DNA from: Kytococcus schroeteri
GTDB taxonomy: Bacteria > Actinomycetota > Actinomycetes > Actinomycetales > Dermatophilaceae
DNA length: 64,000 nt
NCBI RefSeq assembly: GCF_042433515.1
Contig: NZ_JBHLVH010000014.1
Span: 180,196 to 244,195 of the forward strand
Direction of reading: 5' to 3'
The number at the start of each line of letters is the position of its first letter. Positions within the stretch are counted from its first letter, which is position 1. Positions 8,645 through 19,070 of the stretch are shown piece by piece. Under the pieces are notes generated by a model. That model worked only from the letters and a program-made list of their open reading frames with translations. It made no database searches and was not told the DNA's origin. Made by a program: the position numbers and the translations under genes.

Positions 8645-8679
8645 GGTCCTGCCTTTCGCCGTGCGGGGCTCCATCCAAG

Positions 8680-8719
8680 CACGTGGGACCGGCCACCGCA
8701 GGGTGGCCGGTCCCACGTG
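8680..8719 (-). terminator. Hairpin terminator downstream of gcvP
   Basis: Perfect 18-bp inverted repeat (8680-8697 and 8702-8719) with the 4-nt loop GCAG, 58 bp after the gcvP stop. No U-tract follows, as is usual for actinobacterial I-shaped terminators. Confidence 0.8.
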
Positions 8720-8777
8720 ACGGGGGCGCCGTCCCGCGCCGGCAGGGACCCGGACAGGGCCCCTGCCGCGCAGCAGG

Positions 8778-11765
<2,988 letters not shown>

Positions 11766-11809
11766 GATCTCTCCCCCTCTGTGGGCGCTGGGGCCGGCCA
11801 GAGTTGCCT

Positions 11810-11892
11810 CACCGCGCAGGGTCCGTGGGCCTGAGAGATTCCGGGGAGGTTGCTCCTTCGGCGTCCCGGTGCGGGACTCTCCCCTGCGGGGT
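11810..11892 (-). promoter_or_regulatory. Glycine riboswitch (gcvT-type aptamer)
   Basis: The minus strand carries the conserved core: GGGGAGAGTCCCG, then CGCCGAAGGAGCAA, then GGAATCTCTCAGGCCC, closed by a P1 helix (GCAGG with CCTGC). One complete aptamer is seen. Between it and gcvP there is a short helix (arms 11777-11781 and 11799-11803) whose inner side abuts the Shine-Dalgarno sequence, a possible translation switch. A complete second aptamer is not present. Known role: glycine binding turns on glycine cleavage genes in most bacteria. Confidence 0.9.
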
Positions 11893-11906
11893 CGACGGCA
11901 CCGGCG

Positions 11907-11912
11907 AGTGTA
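11907..11912 (-). promoter_or_regulatory. -10 element upstream of the glycine riboswitch
   Basis: TACACT on the minus strand, about 15-20 nt before the aptamer. The -35 region is not clear. Confidence 0.4.
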
Positions 11913-11955
11913 TTACGTCACGCCCCCGCCGAGGAGGGTTCGGGCCCGTGCCGCC

Positions 11956-12507
11956 TCAGGCGCCGCGGCGCGCGCGCCGGGCGGCCAGCTCGTCGACCAC
12001 GCGCTCGCGCTCGTCGGCACCGGGCAGCTCGCACAGGCTGCCCTCCACCTCACGCCACACGCTGGAGATGGCGATGCCGAAGACGCCCTGCCCGCCGCGT
12101 ACCAGGTCGATGACCTCGTCGTCGCTCGTGCACTCGTACACCGAGGCACCGTCGGACATGAGCGTCAGCGAGGCGAGGTCGTCCGCGCCACGGTCCGCGA
12201 CGGCCTCGACGGCCACCCGGATCTGCTGCAGCGAGACACCGGTGTCGAGCAGGCGCTTGATGATCTTGAGCACGACGATGTCGCGGAAGGAGTAGAGCCG
12301 CTGCGTGCCCGAGCCCTGGGCGCCTCGCACGCTGGGGCGCAGCAGGCCGGTGCGGGCCCAGTAGTCGAGCTGGCGGTAGGTGACGCCGGCGGCGGCGCAG
12401 GCCTGCGGGCCGCGGTAGCCCACGGCGTCCCGGGCAGCGGCGACCGGGTCGTCGAACAGCGGGACCTGCTCCCCCGGGTGGCCCTGCTCGGGCGGCGTCG
12501 TCGTCAC
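11956..12507 (-). CDS. MerR family transcriptional regulator (Rv1830-like)
   Basis: 183 residues. N-terminal winged-helix MerR domain: GYRGPQACAAAGVTYRQLDYWARTGLLRPS, then LYSFRDIVVLKIIKRLLDTGVSLQQIR, followed by a C-terminal domain with no metal-binding cysteine pair. It matches the MerR protein that sits between the DUF151 nuclease and gcvP in mycobacteria (Rv1830, linked to cell growth and division control). The GTG start at 12505-12507 is chosen because TAGCGT lies 7 nt upstream and the conserved part begins soon after. DNA target and effector are unknown. Confidence 0.85.
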   Translation of the reverse strand: MTTTPPEQGHPGEQVPLFDDPVAAARDAVGYRGPQACAAAGVTYRQLDYWARTGLLRPSVRGAQGSGTQRLYSFRDIVVLKIIKRLLDTGVSLQQIRVAVEAVADRGADDLASLTLMSDGASVYECTSDDEVIDLVRGGQGVFGIAISSVWREVEGSLCELPGADERERVVDELAARRARRGA

Positions 12508-12514
12508 GGGGGCG

Positions 12515-12520
12515 ACGCTA
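12515..12520 (-). promoter_or_regulatory. -10 element of the Rv1830-like merR gene
   Basis: TAGCGT on the minus strand, 7 nt before the GTG at 12507; predicts a leaderless message separate from the ftsR transcript. Confidence 0.5.
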
Positions 12521-12588
12521 CTGCGCCGTCCCCGGGCAGGCAACGCCGCCACGCCGACCGGCCGGTCGGGCCGGCCGCGGTCGGGCGG

Positions 12589-13293
12589 TCAGCCGAGCTC
12601 GGCGCGCACCAGGGCCACGTGGAGCGCCAGGCAGGCCGCGGCCAGCTCGTTGCGCATCCCCTCCCGCTCGTCCGGGGCGGGACGCGAGGCGGTGAGGGTC
12701 TGCTGCACCAGCGCCGCCTCGCGGTCGGCGGCCAGCCGGAACATGCGCAGGTGCCGGGGCTCCAGCCCGAAGGATGCGAAGGTGGCCGCCGCGCGGGCGA
12801 TGTCGACGTCGTGGGAGGAGTACCAGCCCTCGCGGTCGGCGTGCACCAGGCCGAAGGACGCGATGTCGTCCAGCTGGGAGGGCTCGATGCCGGCGCTGCG
12901 GCAGAGCTCGGACCGGCTGACGCGCACCGCCTCGCGGCTGGAGAAGTCCACCGCCTGCACGGCCGGCCCGGTCGCCCCGGGCAGCGCGCCGGCGGGCGGA
13001 GGAGCGGGCCGTCCGGGGGCGGGCGCGTCGAGGTCCACCGACAGGCCACGGTCCATCTGGTCCAGGGCGTCGGCGATCACCTTGAGCGGCCAGAAGCGGT
13101 CGCGCTGGGAGGTGAGCACAAAACGCAGGCGCTCCACCTGGTCGTCGGAGAACAGCCGGTAGCCGGCGGGGGTGCGCTCCGGGGTGATGAGCCCCTTGCC
13201 CTCCAGGAAGCGCACCTTCGAGATGGTCAGGTCCGGGAAGTCCGCCGACAGCTCGCGGACCACCTGGCCGATGGTGTGCCTCGCCCCCGTCAT
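12589..13293 (-). CDS. ftsR: MerR family regulator, FtsR-type (Rv1828-like)
   Basis: 234 residues. N-terminal MerR-type domain beginning HTIGQVVRELSADFPDLTISKVRFLEGKGLITPERTPAGYR-like sequence (residues about 6-45), a linker rich in Pro and Ala (about 95-115), then a second helix-turn-helix-like segment (SRSELCRSAGIEPSQLDDIASFGLV) and a C-terminal helical domain. In Corynebacterium glutamicum FtsR activates ftsZ; the role here is inferred from sequence type and from its place next to garA and gcvH. The ATG overlaps the garA stop by 4 bp, so translation is coupled. Confidence 0.82.
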   Translation of the reverse strand: MTGARHTIGQVVRELSADFPDLTISKVRFLEGKGLITPERTPAGYRLFSDDQVERLRFVLTSQRDRFWPLKVIADALDQMDRGLSVDLDAPAPGRPAPPPAGALPGATGPAVQAVDFSSREAVRVSRSELCRSAGIEPSQLDDIASFGLVHADREGWYSSHDVDIARAAATFASFGLEPRHLRMFRLAADREAALVQQTLTASRPAPDEREGMRNELAAACLALHVALVRAELG

Positions 13294-13745
13294 GCCACCG
13301 GGGAGGTCGCGGGGTGGAAGACCAGGCGGTACTTGCCGATCTGCACCTCGTCGCCCTCCTGCAGGTCGACCTGCTCCACCGGCTCGCCGTTGACGTACGT
13401 GCCGTTGGTGGACTTGCTGTCCACGAGGCGGCACCCCTCCTGCGAGAGCACGAAGCGCGCGTGGTGGCGCGAGACGGTCACGTCGTCGAGCAGGATGTCG
13501 GCGTCCGCGGCGCGGCCCACCGTGGTCTCCGGCTCGTCGAGCAGGTAGCGCGCACCGGCCGAGGCGCCGGCGGGGATGAGCAGCAGGGCGGTGCCCGGGC
13601 GCAGGGCGGCGATCATCTGCGCGTCGACGTCCGTCATCGCCACCGGTGTGCGCGGGTGGGTGGGGACGGGCGACCCGGTCGCCAGGTCGATGCGGGAGGT
13701 GGCGGGGCCCGTCGCGTGCGGGGTACCGCCCGGGGTGGAGCTCAT
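13290..13745 (-). CDS. garA: FHA-domain protein, GarA/OdhI type
   Basis: 151 residues. FHA domain at about 65-145: GRAADADILLDDVTVSRHH, STNGTYVNGEPVE and GDEVQIGKYRLVF, nearly the GarA/OdhI core. Known role of the family: controls 2-oxoglutarate dehydrogenase and glutamate metabolism, switched by phosphorylation of an N-terminal ETT motif by PknB/PknG-type kinases. Here the N-terminal 55 residues are Pro/Thr/Ser-rich and show no ETTSVF-like motif. The ATG has an AAAGGA Shine-Dalgarno sequence; the gene follows the gcvH terminator and is coupled to ftsR. Confidence 0.88.
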   Translation of the reverse strand: MSSTPGGTPHATGPATSRIDLATGSPVPTHPRTPVAMTDVDAQMIAALRPGTALLLIPAGASAGARYLLDEPETTVGRAADADILLDDVTVSRHHARFVLSQEGCRLVDSKSTNGTYVNGEPVEQVDLQEGDEVQIGKYRLVFHPATSPVA

Positions 13746-13768
13746 GCGCCTGGTCCTTTCTGGTGGTC

Positions 13769-13807
13769 GACGACGGGTGCCGGGGGTCGCCCCCGGCACC
13801 CGTCGTC
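13769..13807 (-). terminator. Hairpin terminator downstream of gcvH
   Basis: Perfect 18-bp inverted repeat (13769-13786 and 13790-13807) with a 3-nt loop, 14 bp after the gcvH stop. No U-tract. Confidence 0.8.
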
Positions 13808-13821
13808 CGGGGGTGCTGCGC

Positions 13822-14202
13822 TCAGTCGAGCGTGGCGGTGTAGGCCTCGGCGTCGATGAGGTCCTCGACCTCGGAGGCCTCGGAGACCTTGATCTCGAAC
13901 ATCCAGCCCTCGCCGTAGGGGTCGGAGTTCACGTTCTCGGGGGTGGCGTCGAGCGCGTCGTTGACGGCCGTGATCTCGCCGCTCAGCGGGGAGTACACGT
14001 CGCTGACGGACTTGGTGGACTCCACCTCACCGGCGGCGTCGTCGCGGGAGAAGGTGTCGCCCACGGCCGGCAGCGTCACGAAGACGACGTCACCCAGCGC
14101 GTCCTGGGCGTAGTCGGTGATGCCCACGCGGTAGACGCCGTCGCCGGCCTCACGCAGCCACTCGTGCTTGTCGGTGTACAGCAGGTCCTGGGGGTAGTCC
14201 AT
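13822..14202 (-). CDS. gcvH: Glycine cleavage system H protein
   Basis: 126 residues. Small lipoyl carrier that moves the aminomethyl group between GcvP, GcvT and the L-protein. Seen: YTDKHEWLR at the N-terminus, GITDYAQDALGDVVFVTLP, and the lipoylated lysine in VESTKSVSDVYSP, then GEGWMFEIKVS. The ATG at 14200-14202 has a GAGGAG Shine-Dalgarno sequence about 8 nt upstream. It is separated from garA by a strong terminator and from the DUF881 genes by 62 bp. Confidence 0.96.
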   Translation of the reverse strand: MDYPQDLLYTDKHEWLREAGDGVYRVGITDYAQDALGDVVFVTLPAVGDTFSRDDAAGEVESTKSVSDVYSPLSGEITAVNDALDATPENVNSDPYGEGWMFEIKVSEASEVEDLIDAEAYTATLD

Positions 14203-14264
14203 GGGCGCTCCTCGCACTCCTTCGGGTGATGGTGGGTCGATCCTAGTGTCCCGTGCCACAGTCG

Positions 14265-15005
14265 TCACCGTCCGGCGCCCTCCTCCAGCGGGACGGTGGC
14301 CTCCACCCGTACCTCGTCGCGCACCAGCACGCTCACCCGGGAGCCCTCCTGGGCGGCGGACTCCACCACGCCGCCGGGGATCCGCATGGCGGTGGCCAGG
14401 GTCTCGGCGGGCCCGATGGCGCGGAACCGGTAGGGCGGGTGGAGCACCTCACCGTCCATGACCACCCGCCCCTCGGTGTCGTCGACGAACCAGCTGCCGG
14501 CCACCACCCGGTGACCGTTCACCTCCATGGCCTCGGCGCCGGCGTCGCGCAGCTCCTGCACGGCCTGCAGCAGGGTCCCGGCCCCGAGCTCCCCGGCCGC
14601 CGGCACCGTCATCTGGATGCCGGGGCCGGCGGCCGGCACCACGCCGGCAAGGATGCCCAGCTCCTGGGAGCGGCGGCGCGCCTGCTTCTCGGCCTCGGAA
14701 CGCCCAGACCCGGCCTCCAGGGCGGCCTTCTGCTCCTCCAGGGCCACCCGCTGGCCATCGAGCTCGTCGTCGTGGGCCTCCACGTCGTGGAGGAGCTCCA
14801 CCAGCTCGGCCTCGCTCAGGTCGCGCACGGCATCGCGCTGCGGGTCCAGGCTGCTGGTGGACAGCGCGAAGCCGAGCAGGCCCAGCAGGACCGCGGCGGT
14901 GGTGCTGCCGCGGCCGCCAAAGGCCCGCCAGCCGGTGCGCCGGGGCCTCGGCAGGGGGCGGGGACGGCGCGGGGGACGCGCGCCGGGCTGCGGGGACTCA
15001 GGCAT
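14265..15005 (-). CDS. DUF881 family membrane-anchored protein (Rv1825-like)
   Basis: 246 residues. Proline/arginine-rich cytoplasmic N-terminus (about 1-30), one membrane helix (about 36-55), a coiled-coil-like region (about 65-105), then the DUF881 domain with EVNGHRVVAGSWFVDD and PYRFRAIGP. Function unknown; in actinobacteria such genes flank the small basic protein gene and are linked to the cell-division cluster. The ATG at 15003-15005 overlaps the small-basic-protein stop by 8 bp, so translation is coupled. Confidence 0.8.
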   Translation of the reverse strand: MPESPQPGARPPRRPRPLPRPRRTGWRAFGGRGSTTAAVLLGLLGFALSTSSLDPQRDAVRDLSEAELVELLHDVEAHDDELDGQRVALEEQKAALEAGSGRSEAEKQARRRSQELGILAGVVPAAGPGIQMTVPAAGELGAGTLLQAVQELRDAGAEAMEVNGHRVVAGSWFVDDTEGRVVMDGEVLHPPYRFRAIGPAETLATAMRIPGGVVESAAQEGSRVSVLVRDEVRVEATVPLEEGAGR

Positions 15006-15330
15006 GGAACAGGTGCCTCCGGATGGCGGCGAGGTTGCTGAAGATGCGCAGCCCCAGCACGACGACCACCCCGGTGGTGAGCTGCGAGCCCACCCCGAGC
15101 TGGTCGCCGATCCAGACGATGAAGGCGGCCACCACCACGTTGGAGAGGAAGGAGACCACGAAGACGCGCTCGGAGAAGATGCCGTCCAGCGCGGCGCGGG
15201 CACCACCGAACACGGCGTCCATCGCGGCGATGACGGCGATGGGCAGGTAGGGCTCCAGCCACCAGGGCACGTCGGGCTGGAGCCAGACGCCCAGCAGGAT
15301 GCCAAGGACGAGGCCGAGGGCGGGGATCAT
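14998..15330 (-). CDS. Small basic family membrane protein (DUF1290)
   Basis: 110 residues with three predicted membrane helices: about 4-20, 28-45 with YLPIAVIAAMDAVFGG, and 75-100. The AMDAVFGG motif with VFVVSFLSN is diagnostic of the small basic protein family (sbp), found between two DUF881 genes in many Gram-positives. Molecular role unknown. ATG at 15328-15330 overlaps the upstream DUF881 stop by 4 bp. Confidence 0.85.
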   Translation of the reverse strand: MIPALGLVLGILLGVWLQPDVPWWLEPYLPIAVIAAMDAVFGGARAALDGIFSERVFVVSFLSNVVVAAFIVWIGDQLGVGSQLTTGVVVVLGLRIFSNLAAIRRHLFHA

Positions 15331-16154
15331 GGAGTCTCCACGGTGACGGGGCGGGCGTGGTGCAGCGTGAGGGTGGGGTCGGCCGGCACCGTGAGGTCCG
15401 CGGCCCGGCGGGTGCTGGTGCGCAGGCCCACCTCGTCACGCAGGTGGCGCAGGTGGTCCTGACCCCCCAGCTCGGCGAAGCGGTCCGGCATCGTGGCCGG
15501 ACCCACCGCCTCCACCGTGTACGGGCGGTCCAGGGCGCGGAAGTCCACCACCAGGGCCTGGCCTGCGAAGCGGATGCCGGCCAGGGAGCTCAGGCGGTGG
15601 CCGTTGATGCTCACGGCCTGCGCCCCGGAGGCCCACAGCAGGTTGGACAGGCGCTGGAGGTCGGCAGCGACGACCCGCTGCTCGGGGTCGGGCCCCGGCG
15701 CGTCGTCGAGCTGCAGGACCAGCCCCGCACCGGTGACGGGGGTGGCCGCAGCGGCGACGCCACGGGCCTCGACCTGCGCGGCGAGCTCACCGCTGCCCCC
15801 CTCGCGCAGGAGGTGGCCCTGCTGCTCCTCCACGGCCCGTTGCTCCCGGTCGAGCGCCGCGGCCTCCTCGGCGAAGAGGTCCTGCTCCTCGTGGAGGCGG
15901 GCGGCCAGCTGGGCGCGGGGGGCGTCGGCCGGCAGGTCCTCGCGCAGGTTCTGGTAGCCGGCCACCAGCACCAGACCGATGAGCACGAGCGTGGCACCCA
16001 GGGCCAGTCCGGCCGGGGCCCGGCGGGCGGGGGCGGGACCCTCGCCGGCACGACGGCGCCGCTCGTGGGCCGCGGCGTACGCGGGCTCGACGGGGTTGGC
16101 CAGCAGCTCCTCGATGAGGTTGCGCGGCCGCTGGTCGGGCTCCTGCTGCGCCAT
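15327..16154 (-). CDS. DUF881 family membrane-anchored protein (Rv1823-like)
   Basis: 275 residues. Cytoplasmic N-terminus of about 50 residues, a membrane helix at about 53-70 (LALGATLVLIGLVLVAGY), a coiled-coil-like stretch (about 90-120), then the DUF881 domain with SINGHRLSSLAGIRFAGQAL and PYTVEAVGP. The ATG at 16152-16154 has a GGAGG Shine-Dalgarno sequence 6 nt upstream, better than the in-frame GTG two codons earlier. First gene of the DUF881/sbp/DUF881 operon; function unknown. Confidence 0.82.
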   Translation of the reverse strand: MAQQEPDQRPRNLIEELLANPVEPAYAAAHERRRRAGEGPAPARRAPAGLALGATLVLIGLVLVAGYQNLREDLPADAPRAQLAARLHEEQDLFAEEAAALDREQRAVEEQQGHLLREGGSGELAAQVEARGVAAAATPVTGAGLVLQLDDAPGPDPEQRVVAADLQRLSNLLWASGAQAVSINGHRLSSLAGIRFAGQALVVDFRALDRPYTVEAVGPATMPDRFAELGGQDHLRHLRDEVGLRTSTRRAADLTVPADPTLTLHHARPVTVETP

Positions 16155-16215
16155 GGCCACCTCCCTCGCCGTCCGCGGGGCCTGCTGAGGGTCGGAGCCT
16201 ACTACCGCGGGCGGG

Positions 16216-17070
16216 TCACGAGGTGGCGGCGTCGACCCCCCCGACCCGGTGGGCGTGCGTGTAGAGGTTCATCGAGTCGCCGCGGACGAAACCCAGGAGC
16301 GTGAGTCCCTGCTCGTCGGCCAGCTCGACCGCCAGCGAGGAGGGCGCGGAGACCGCGCTGAGCACCGGGATGCCGGCCATGACCGCCTTCTGCACCAGCT
16401 CGAAGCTGGCCCGCCCGGAGACCTGCAGCACCGTGCCGCGGGCCGGCAGGCGGTCGTGCTGGGCGGCCCAGCCCACCACCTTGTCGACCGCGTTGTGGCG
16501 CCCCACGTCCTCACGCACCACGAGCGCCTCGCCGGTGGCCGCGTCGAACAAGCCCGCGGCGTGCAGGCCCCCGGTGCTGTCGAACACCCGCTGGGCCTCG
16601 CGCAGGGCCCCGGGCAGCGCGGCCAGGGTGGCGCGGGAGACCCGGCAGCGGTCGGTGGTGAGGTCGTGCACCGAGGTGGTGCGCACCGCCTCGATGCTGG
16701 CCTTGCCACACACGCCGCAGCTGCTGGTGGTGTAGAAGTTCCGCTCCACCGCCTCCCCCGGCGGCTCCACGCCCTCGGCCAGCTCGAGGTCGAGCACGTT
16801 GTAGGTGTTGGGCTCCCCTCCCCCGGTACCCGGCCCGCCGCAGTGGATGGCGGCACGCAGGTCGTCCCCGCGGCGCAGCACGCCCTCGGAGACCAGGAAG
16901 CCGGTGGCCAGCTCCACGTCGTGGCCCGGGGTGCGCATGGTGACCGCCAGCGGCCGCCCGGCCACCCGGATCTCCAGCGGCTCCTCGCCGGCCAGGGTGT
17001 CGACCACCCGGCGGGCGGGCTCCTGGCCCCGGAGGCGGAGGATCGGTCGGCGGACGGTGAGGCGGCCCAT
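16216..17070 (-). CDS. fdhD: Formate dehydrogenase accessory sulfurtransferase FdhD
   Basis: 284 residues. FdhD transfers sulfur from a cysteine desulfurase to the molybdenum cofactor of formate dehydrogenase. Seen: RTPGHDVELATGFLVSEG, the sulfur-carrying CGVCGK motif (about residue 118), FDSTGGLHAAGLF, VREDVGRHNAVDKVVG, SGRASFELVQKA, and SAPSSLAVELA. No formate dehydrogenase subunit is in the window, so its client is elsewhere. The ATG is preceded by GAGGAT with a 6-nt gap, a possible leaderless promoter. Confidence 0.93.
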   Translation of the reverse strand: MGRLTVRRPILRLRGQEPARRVVDTLAGEEPLEIRVAGRPLAVTMRTPGHDVELATGFLVSEGVLRRGDDLRAAIHCGGPGTGGGEPNTYNVLDLELAEGVEPPGEAVERNFYTTSSCGVCGKASIEAVRTTSVHDLTTDRCRVSRATLAALPGALREAQRVFDSTGGLHAAGLFDAATGEALVVREDVGRHNAVDKVVGWAAQHDRLPARGTVLQVSGRASFELVQKAVMAGIPVLSAVSAPSSLAVELADEQGLTLLGFVRGDSMNLYTHAHRVGGVDAATS

Positions 17071-17076
17071 CGGGCG

Positions 17077-17082
17077 ATCCTC
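17077..17082 (-). promoter_or_regulatory. Possible -10 element of fdhD
   Basis: GAGGAT on the minus strand 6 nt before the ATG; the first base departs from the TANNNT pattern. Confidence 0.35.
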
Positions 17083-17115
17083 GCACGAGGGGCGGGACGG
17101 GTGCGGGGCACGGAC

Positions 17116-17121
17116 TACGGT
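17116..17121 (+). promoter_or_regulatory. -10 element of the phosphopantetheinyl transferase gene
   Basis: TACGGT, then 6 nt to the GTG at 17128. It fixes that GTG as the likely start. Confidence 0.5.
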
Positions 17122-17127
17122 GCCGGT

Positions 17128-17658
17128 GTGCCCGAGGTCCACCTGGCGCGCGCCCCCGGCGACGCGCACACCGCGCTGCTCGCCCTGGCCGCCGCCGTCA
17201 CCGGCGCCCCCGGCCTGTCCCTCGCCCACGCCTGCCCGCAGTGCGGGTCCGCCGCACACGGCCGGCCGGTGCTGCGCGGGGTGGAGGGCGCTTCGGTGTC
17301 GCTCTCCCGCCCCCGCGACCCGGGCCCGGCGCTCGTGGCCCTCTGCGTGGGCGCCGGGGTGGGCGTGGACACCGAGCACCACGGCGCCGTGGCCTTCGCG
17401 GGCTTCGACGCCGTGGCCCTGCACCCGCGGGAGACCTGCGCCGACGACGCCGCCCGCACCCGCCTGTGGGTGCGCAAGGAGGCGCTGCTCAAGGCGCACG
17501 GCACGGGGCTGGCCACCGACCCGCGGACGGTCCGGCTGGCGATGGACGGCACGGTGCTGGCAGGGCCGCCGGCCACGCTGGTGGACCTGGACCATGCGGG
17601 GCAGACCGCGGCCGTGGCGGTCACGCCCCCGGGCCCGGTGCGGCTCGTCTGGCACTGA
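17128..17658 (+). CDS. 4'-phosphopantetheinyl transferase superfamily protein (Sfp-type)
   Basis: 176 residues, shorter than the roughly 230 of Bacillus Sfp. Transfers the phosphopantetheine arm of CoA to a carrier-protein serine. Seen: the Mg-binding GVDTEHH motif (about residues 75-81) and WVRKEALLKAHGTGL (about 113-127), which matches the W-x-x-K-E-A-x-x-K signature; a Cys-rich CPQCGSAAHGRP segment near residue 36 matches the N-terminal domain of the family. It lies 3' to 3' with the metallopeptidase-NRPS operon, whose NRPS has a carrier domain needing exactly this modification. That the NRPS is its client is inference from proximity. Confidence 0.85.
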   Translation: MPEVHLARAPGDAHTALLALAAAVTGAPGLSLAHACPQCGSAAHGRPVLRGVEGASVSLSRPRDPGPALVALCVGAGVGVDTEHHGAVAFAGFDAVALHPRETCADDAARTRLWVRKEALLKAHGTGLATDPRTVRLAMDGTVLAGPPATLVDLDHAGQTAAVAVTPPGPVRLVWH

Positions 17659-17675
17659 GCCGCGCGGCACCTCGC

Positions 17676-17694
17676 GCCCGGGCGGTGCCCGGGC
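17676..17694. terminator. Short hairpin between convergent PPTase and metallopeptidase genes
   Basis: 8-bp GC stem (17676-17683 with 17687-17694), 3-nt loop, no U-tract. It could stop either transcript; shorter than the other hairpins here. Confidence 0.4.
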
Positions 17695-19011
17695 TCAGGC
17701 CAGCTCGGGCAGCGGCGGCAGCTGCGGCTCGTGCAGCCAGGCGTGGAGGGTCTGTTCCACCAGGGCGCCCTGCGCACCGGACCCCTGCACGCAGTGGGAC
17801 ACGAACTGGGCCGTGCTGGCCGTGCCGCCGGAGTGCGCCTGCACCCAGGTGCGCAGCAGGTCGAAGAAGGTCTCGTCGCCCACCACGGCGCGCAGCGCGT
17901 GGAGGGTGAGCGCGCCCCGCTTGTAGACCCAGTCGTCGAACATGCGGCGCATGGTGGGGGCCGCGAGGGTCACCCCGGCCGGCAGGTCCTCGAGCTCGGC
18001 GTGGTGCCGGGCGGCCTGCTCCTGCACGGAGGGGCCGGGCTCCCAGGTGCGGCGATGGTCGGACCACAGCCACTCGGCGTAGCAGGCGAAGCCCTCGTGC
18101 AGCCAGATGTCGCGCAGCAGCTCACCGGTGACGGCGTTGCCGAACCACTGGTGGGCCAGCTCGTGGGCGACCAGGCGCTCGTTCTCCCAGACCGACTCGA
18201 CGTAGTTGCGGCCGAAGGTGCTCAGGCCCTGGGCCTCCAGCGGGATCTCCAGGTCGTCGTCCACCACCACCGCGCGGTACTGCGCGAAGGGGTAGGGGCC
18301 GAACAGCCCGCTGAGGAAGTCGACCATGCGCCCCTGGTGCTCGAGCGAGGTGCCCTCCCCCACCCGGACCGTCGGCGGGTGGACGATGCTCACCGGGACC
18401 GACGCCTCGCAGGGCGTCTCCACGTAGCGGCCGACCTGCAGGGTGGCCAGGTAGGGCGACATCGGGCGGTCCATCTCGTACACCCAGCGGGTGCGGCGCC
18501 CCTGGCGCTCGCAGACGGTGCGGGTGCCGTTGGCCACCACCTGGTAGTGGGCGTCGGTGAGCACCTCGATGCGGTACGTGGCCTTGTCGGCGGCGTCGTT
18601 GTTGCACGGGAACCACGACGGCGCGCCCTGCGGCTGCGAGCCCACCATCGAGCCGTCGGTCAGCTCCTCCCACCCGGCCTCACCGTGGGTGCCGGGCACC
18701 GGGCGCGGCTTGCCGGACACCTTGAGCTCCAGCACGAGCCGCTCCCCGGCCCGCCGGTCCCCGACGGCGACCGACCAGCCACCGCTGGTGCGCCGGTACC
18801 TGGCCGGGGCACCGTCGACGGTGGCACCGCCCAGCTGGAGGCCGCGCAGGTCGACCTTCAGGTGGTGGGTCGGCTCGACGACCTCGACGTGCAGCCGCGC
18901 CCGCTCGTCGAGGCGGTTGGTCACCACGGCGTAGCTGAGCTGCAGGTCGTAGTGGTGGACGCGGTAGCGGGTGTCGCCGTGGCCGCGCAGGTACGGGTCG
19001 GGGTGGGTCAT
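17695..19011 (-). CDS. M1 family metallopeptidase
   Basis: 438 residues, about half of a full aminopeptidase N: the N-terminal beta domain and catalytic domain are present, the C-terminal helical domain is missing. Zinc site: HELAHQWFG at residues 283-291 (His283, Glu284, His287) and Glu306 in LHEGFACY, the expected 18-residue spacing. The exopeptidase GAMEN motif is replaced by LEAQG (about 258-262). There is no signal peptide, so it is likely cytosolic. It lies 59 bp downstream of the NRPS gene on the same strand and is probably co-transcribed. It may trim or release an NRPS-derived peptide, or have an unrelated role; the link is inference. Confidence 0.88.
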   Translation of the reverse strand: MTHPDPYLRGHGDTRYRVHHYDLQLSYAVVTNRLDERARLHVEVVEPTHHLKVDLRGLQLGGATVDGAPARYRRTSGGWSVAVGDRRAGERLVLELKVSGKPRPVPGTHGEAGWEELTDGSMVGSQPQGAPSWFPCNNDAADKATYRIEVLTDAHYQVVANGTRTVCERQGRRTRWVYEMDRPMSPYLATLQVGRYVETPCEASVPVSIVHPPTVRVGEGTSLEHQGRMVDFLSGLFGPYPFAQYRAVVVDDDLEIPLEAQGLSTFGRNYVESVWENERLVAHELAHQWFGNAVTGELLRDIWLHEGFACYAEWLWSDHRRTWEPGPSVQEQAARHHAELEDLPAGVTLAAPTMRRMFDDWVYKRGALTLHALRAVVGDETFFDLLRTWVQAHSGGTASTAQFVSHCVQGSGAQGALVEQTLHAWLHEPQLPPLPELA

Positions 19012-19070
19012 GGGCGCCTGTTCGCAGAGGGTTCGTCGGGTGGTCTTCGGGCTCGGGGGAAGGCGTCAGC

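Noticed and set aside
11766..11810. Second tandem glycine aptamer before gcvP
   Set aside because: No second GGAGAG or CGAAGG block; only a short helix is seen.
12540..12588. Palindromic GC run (CCGACCGGCCGGTCGG-like) downstream of ftsR as a terminator
   Set aside because: Several registers pair about equally and none gives a long stem; too ambiguous to call.
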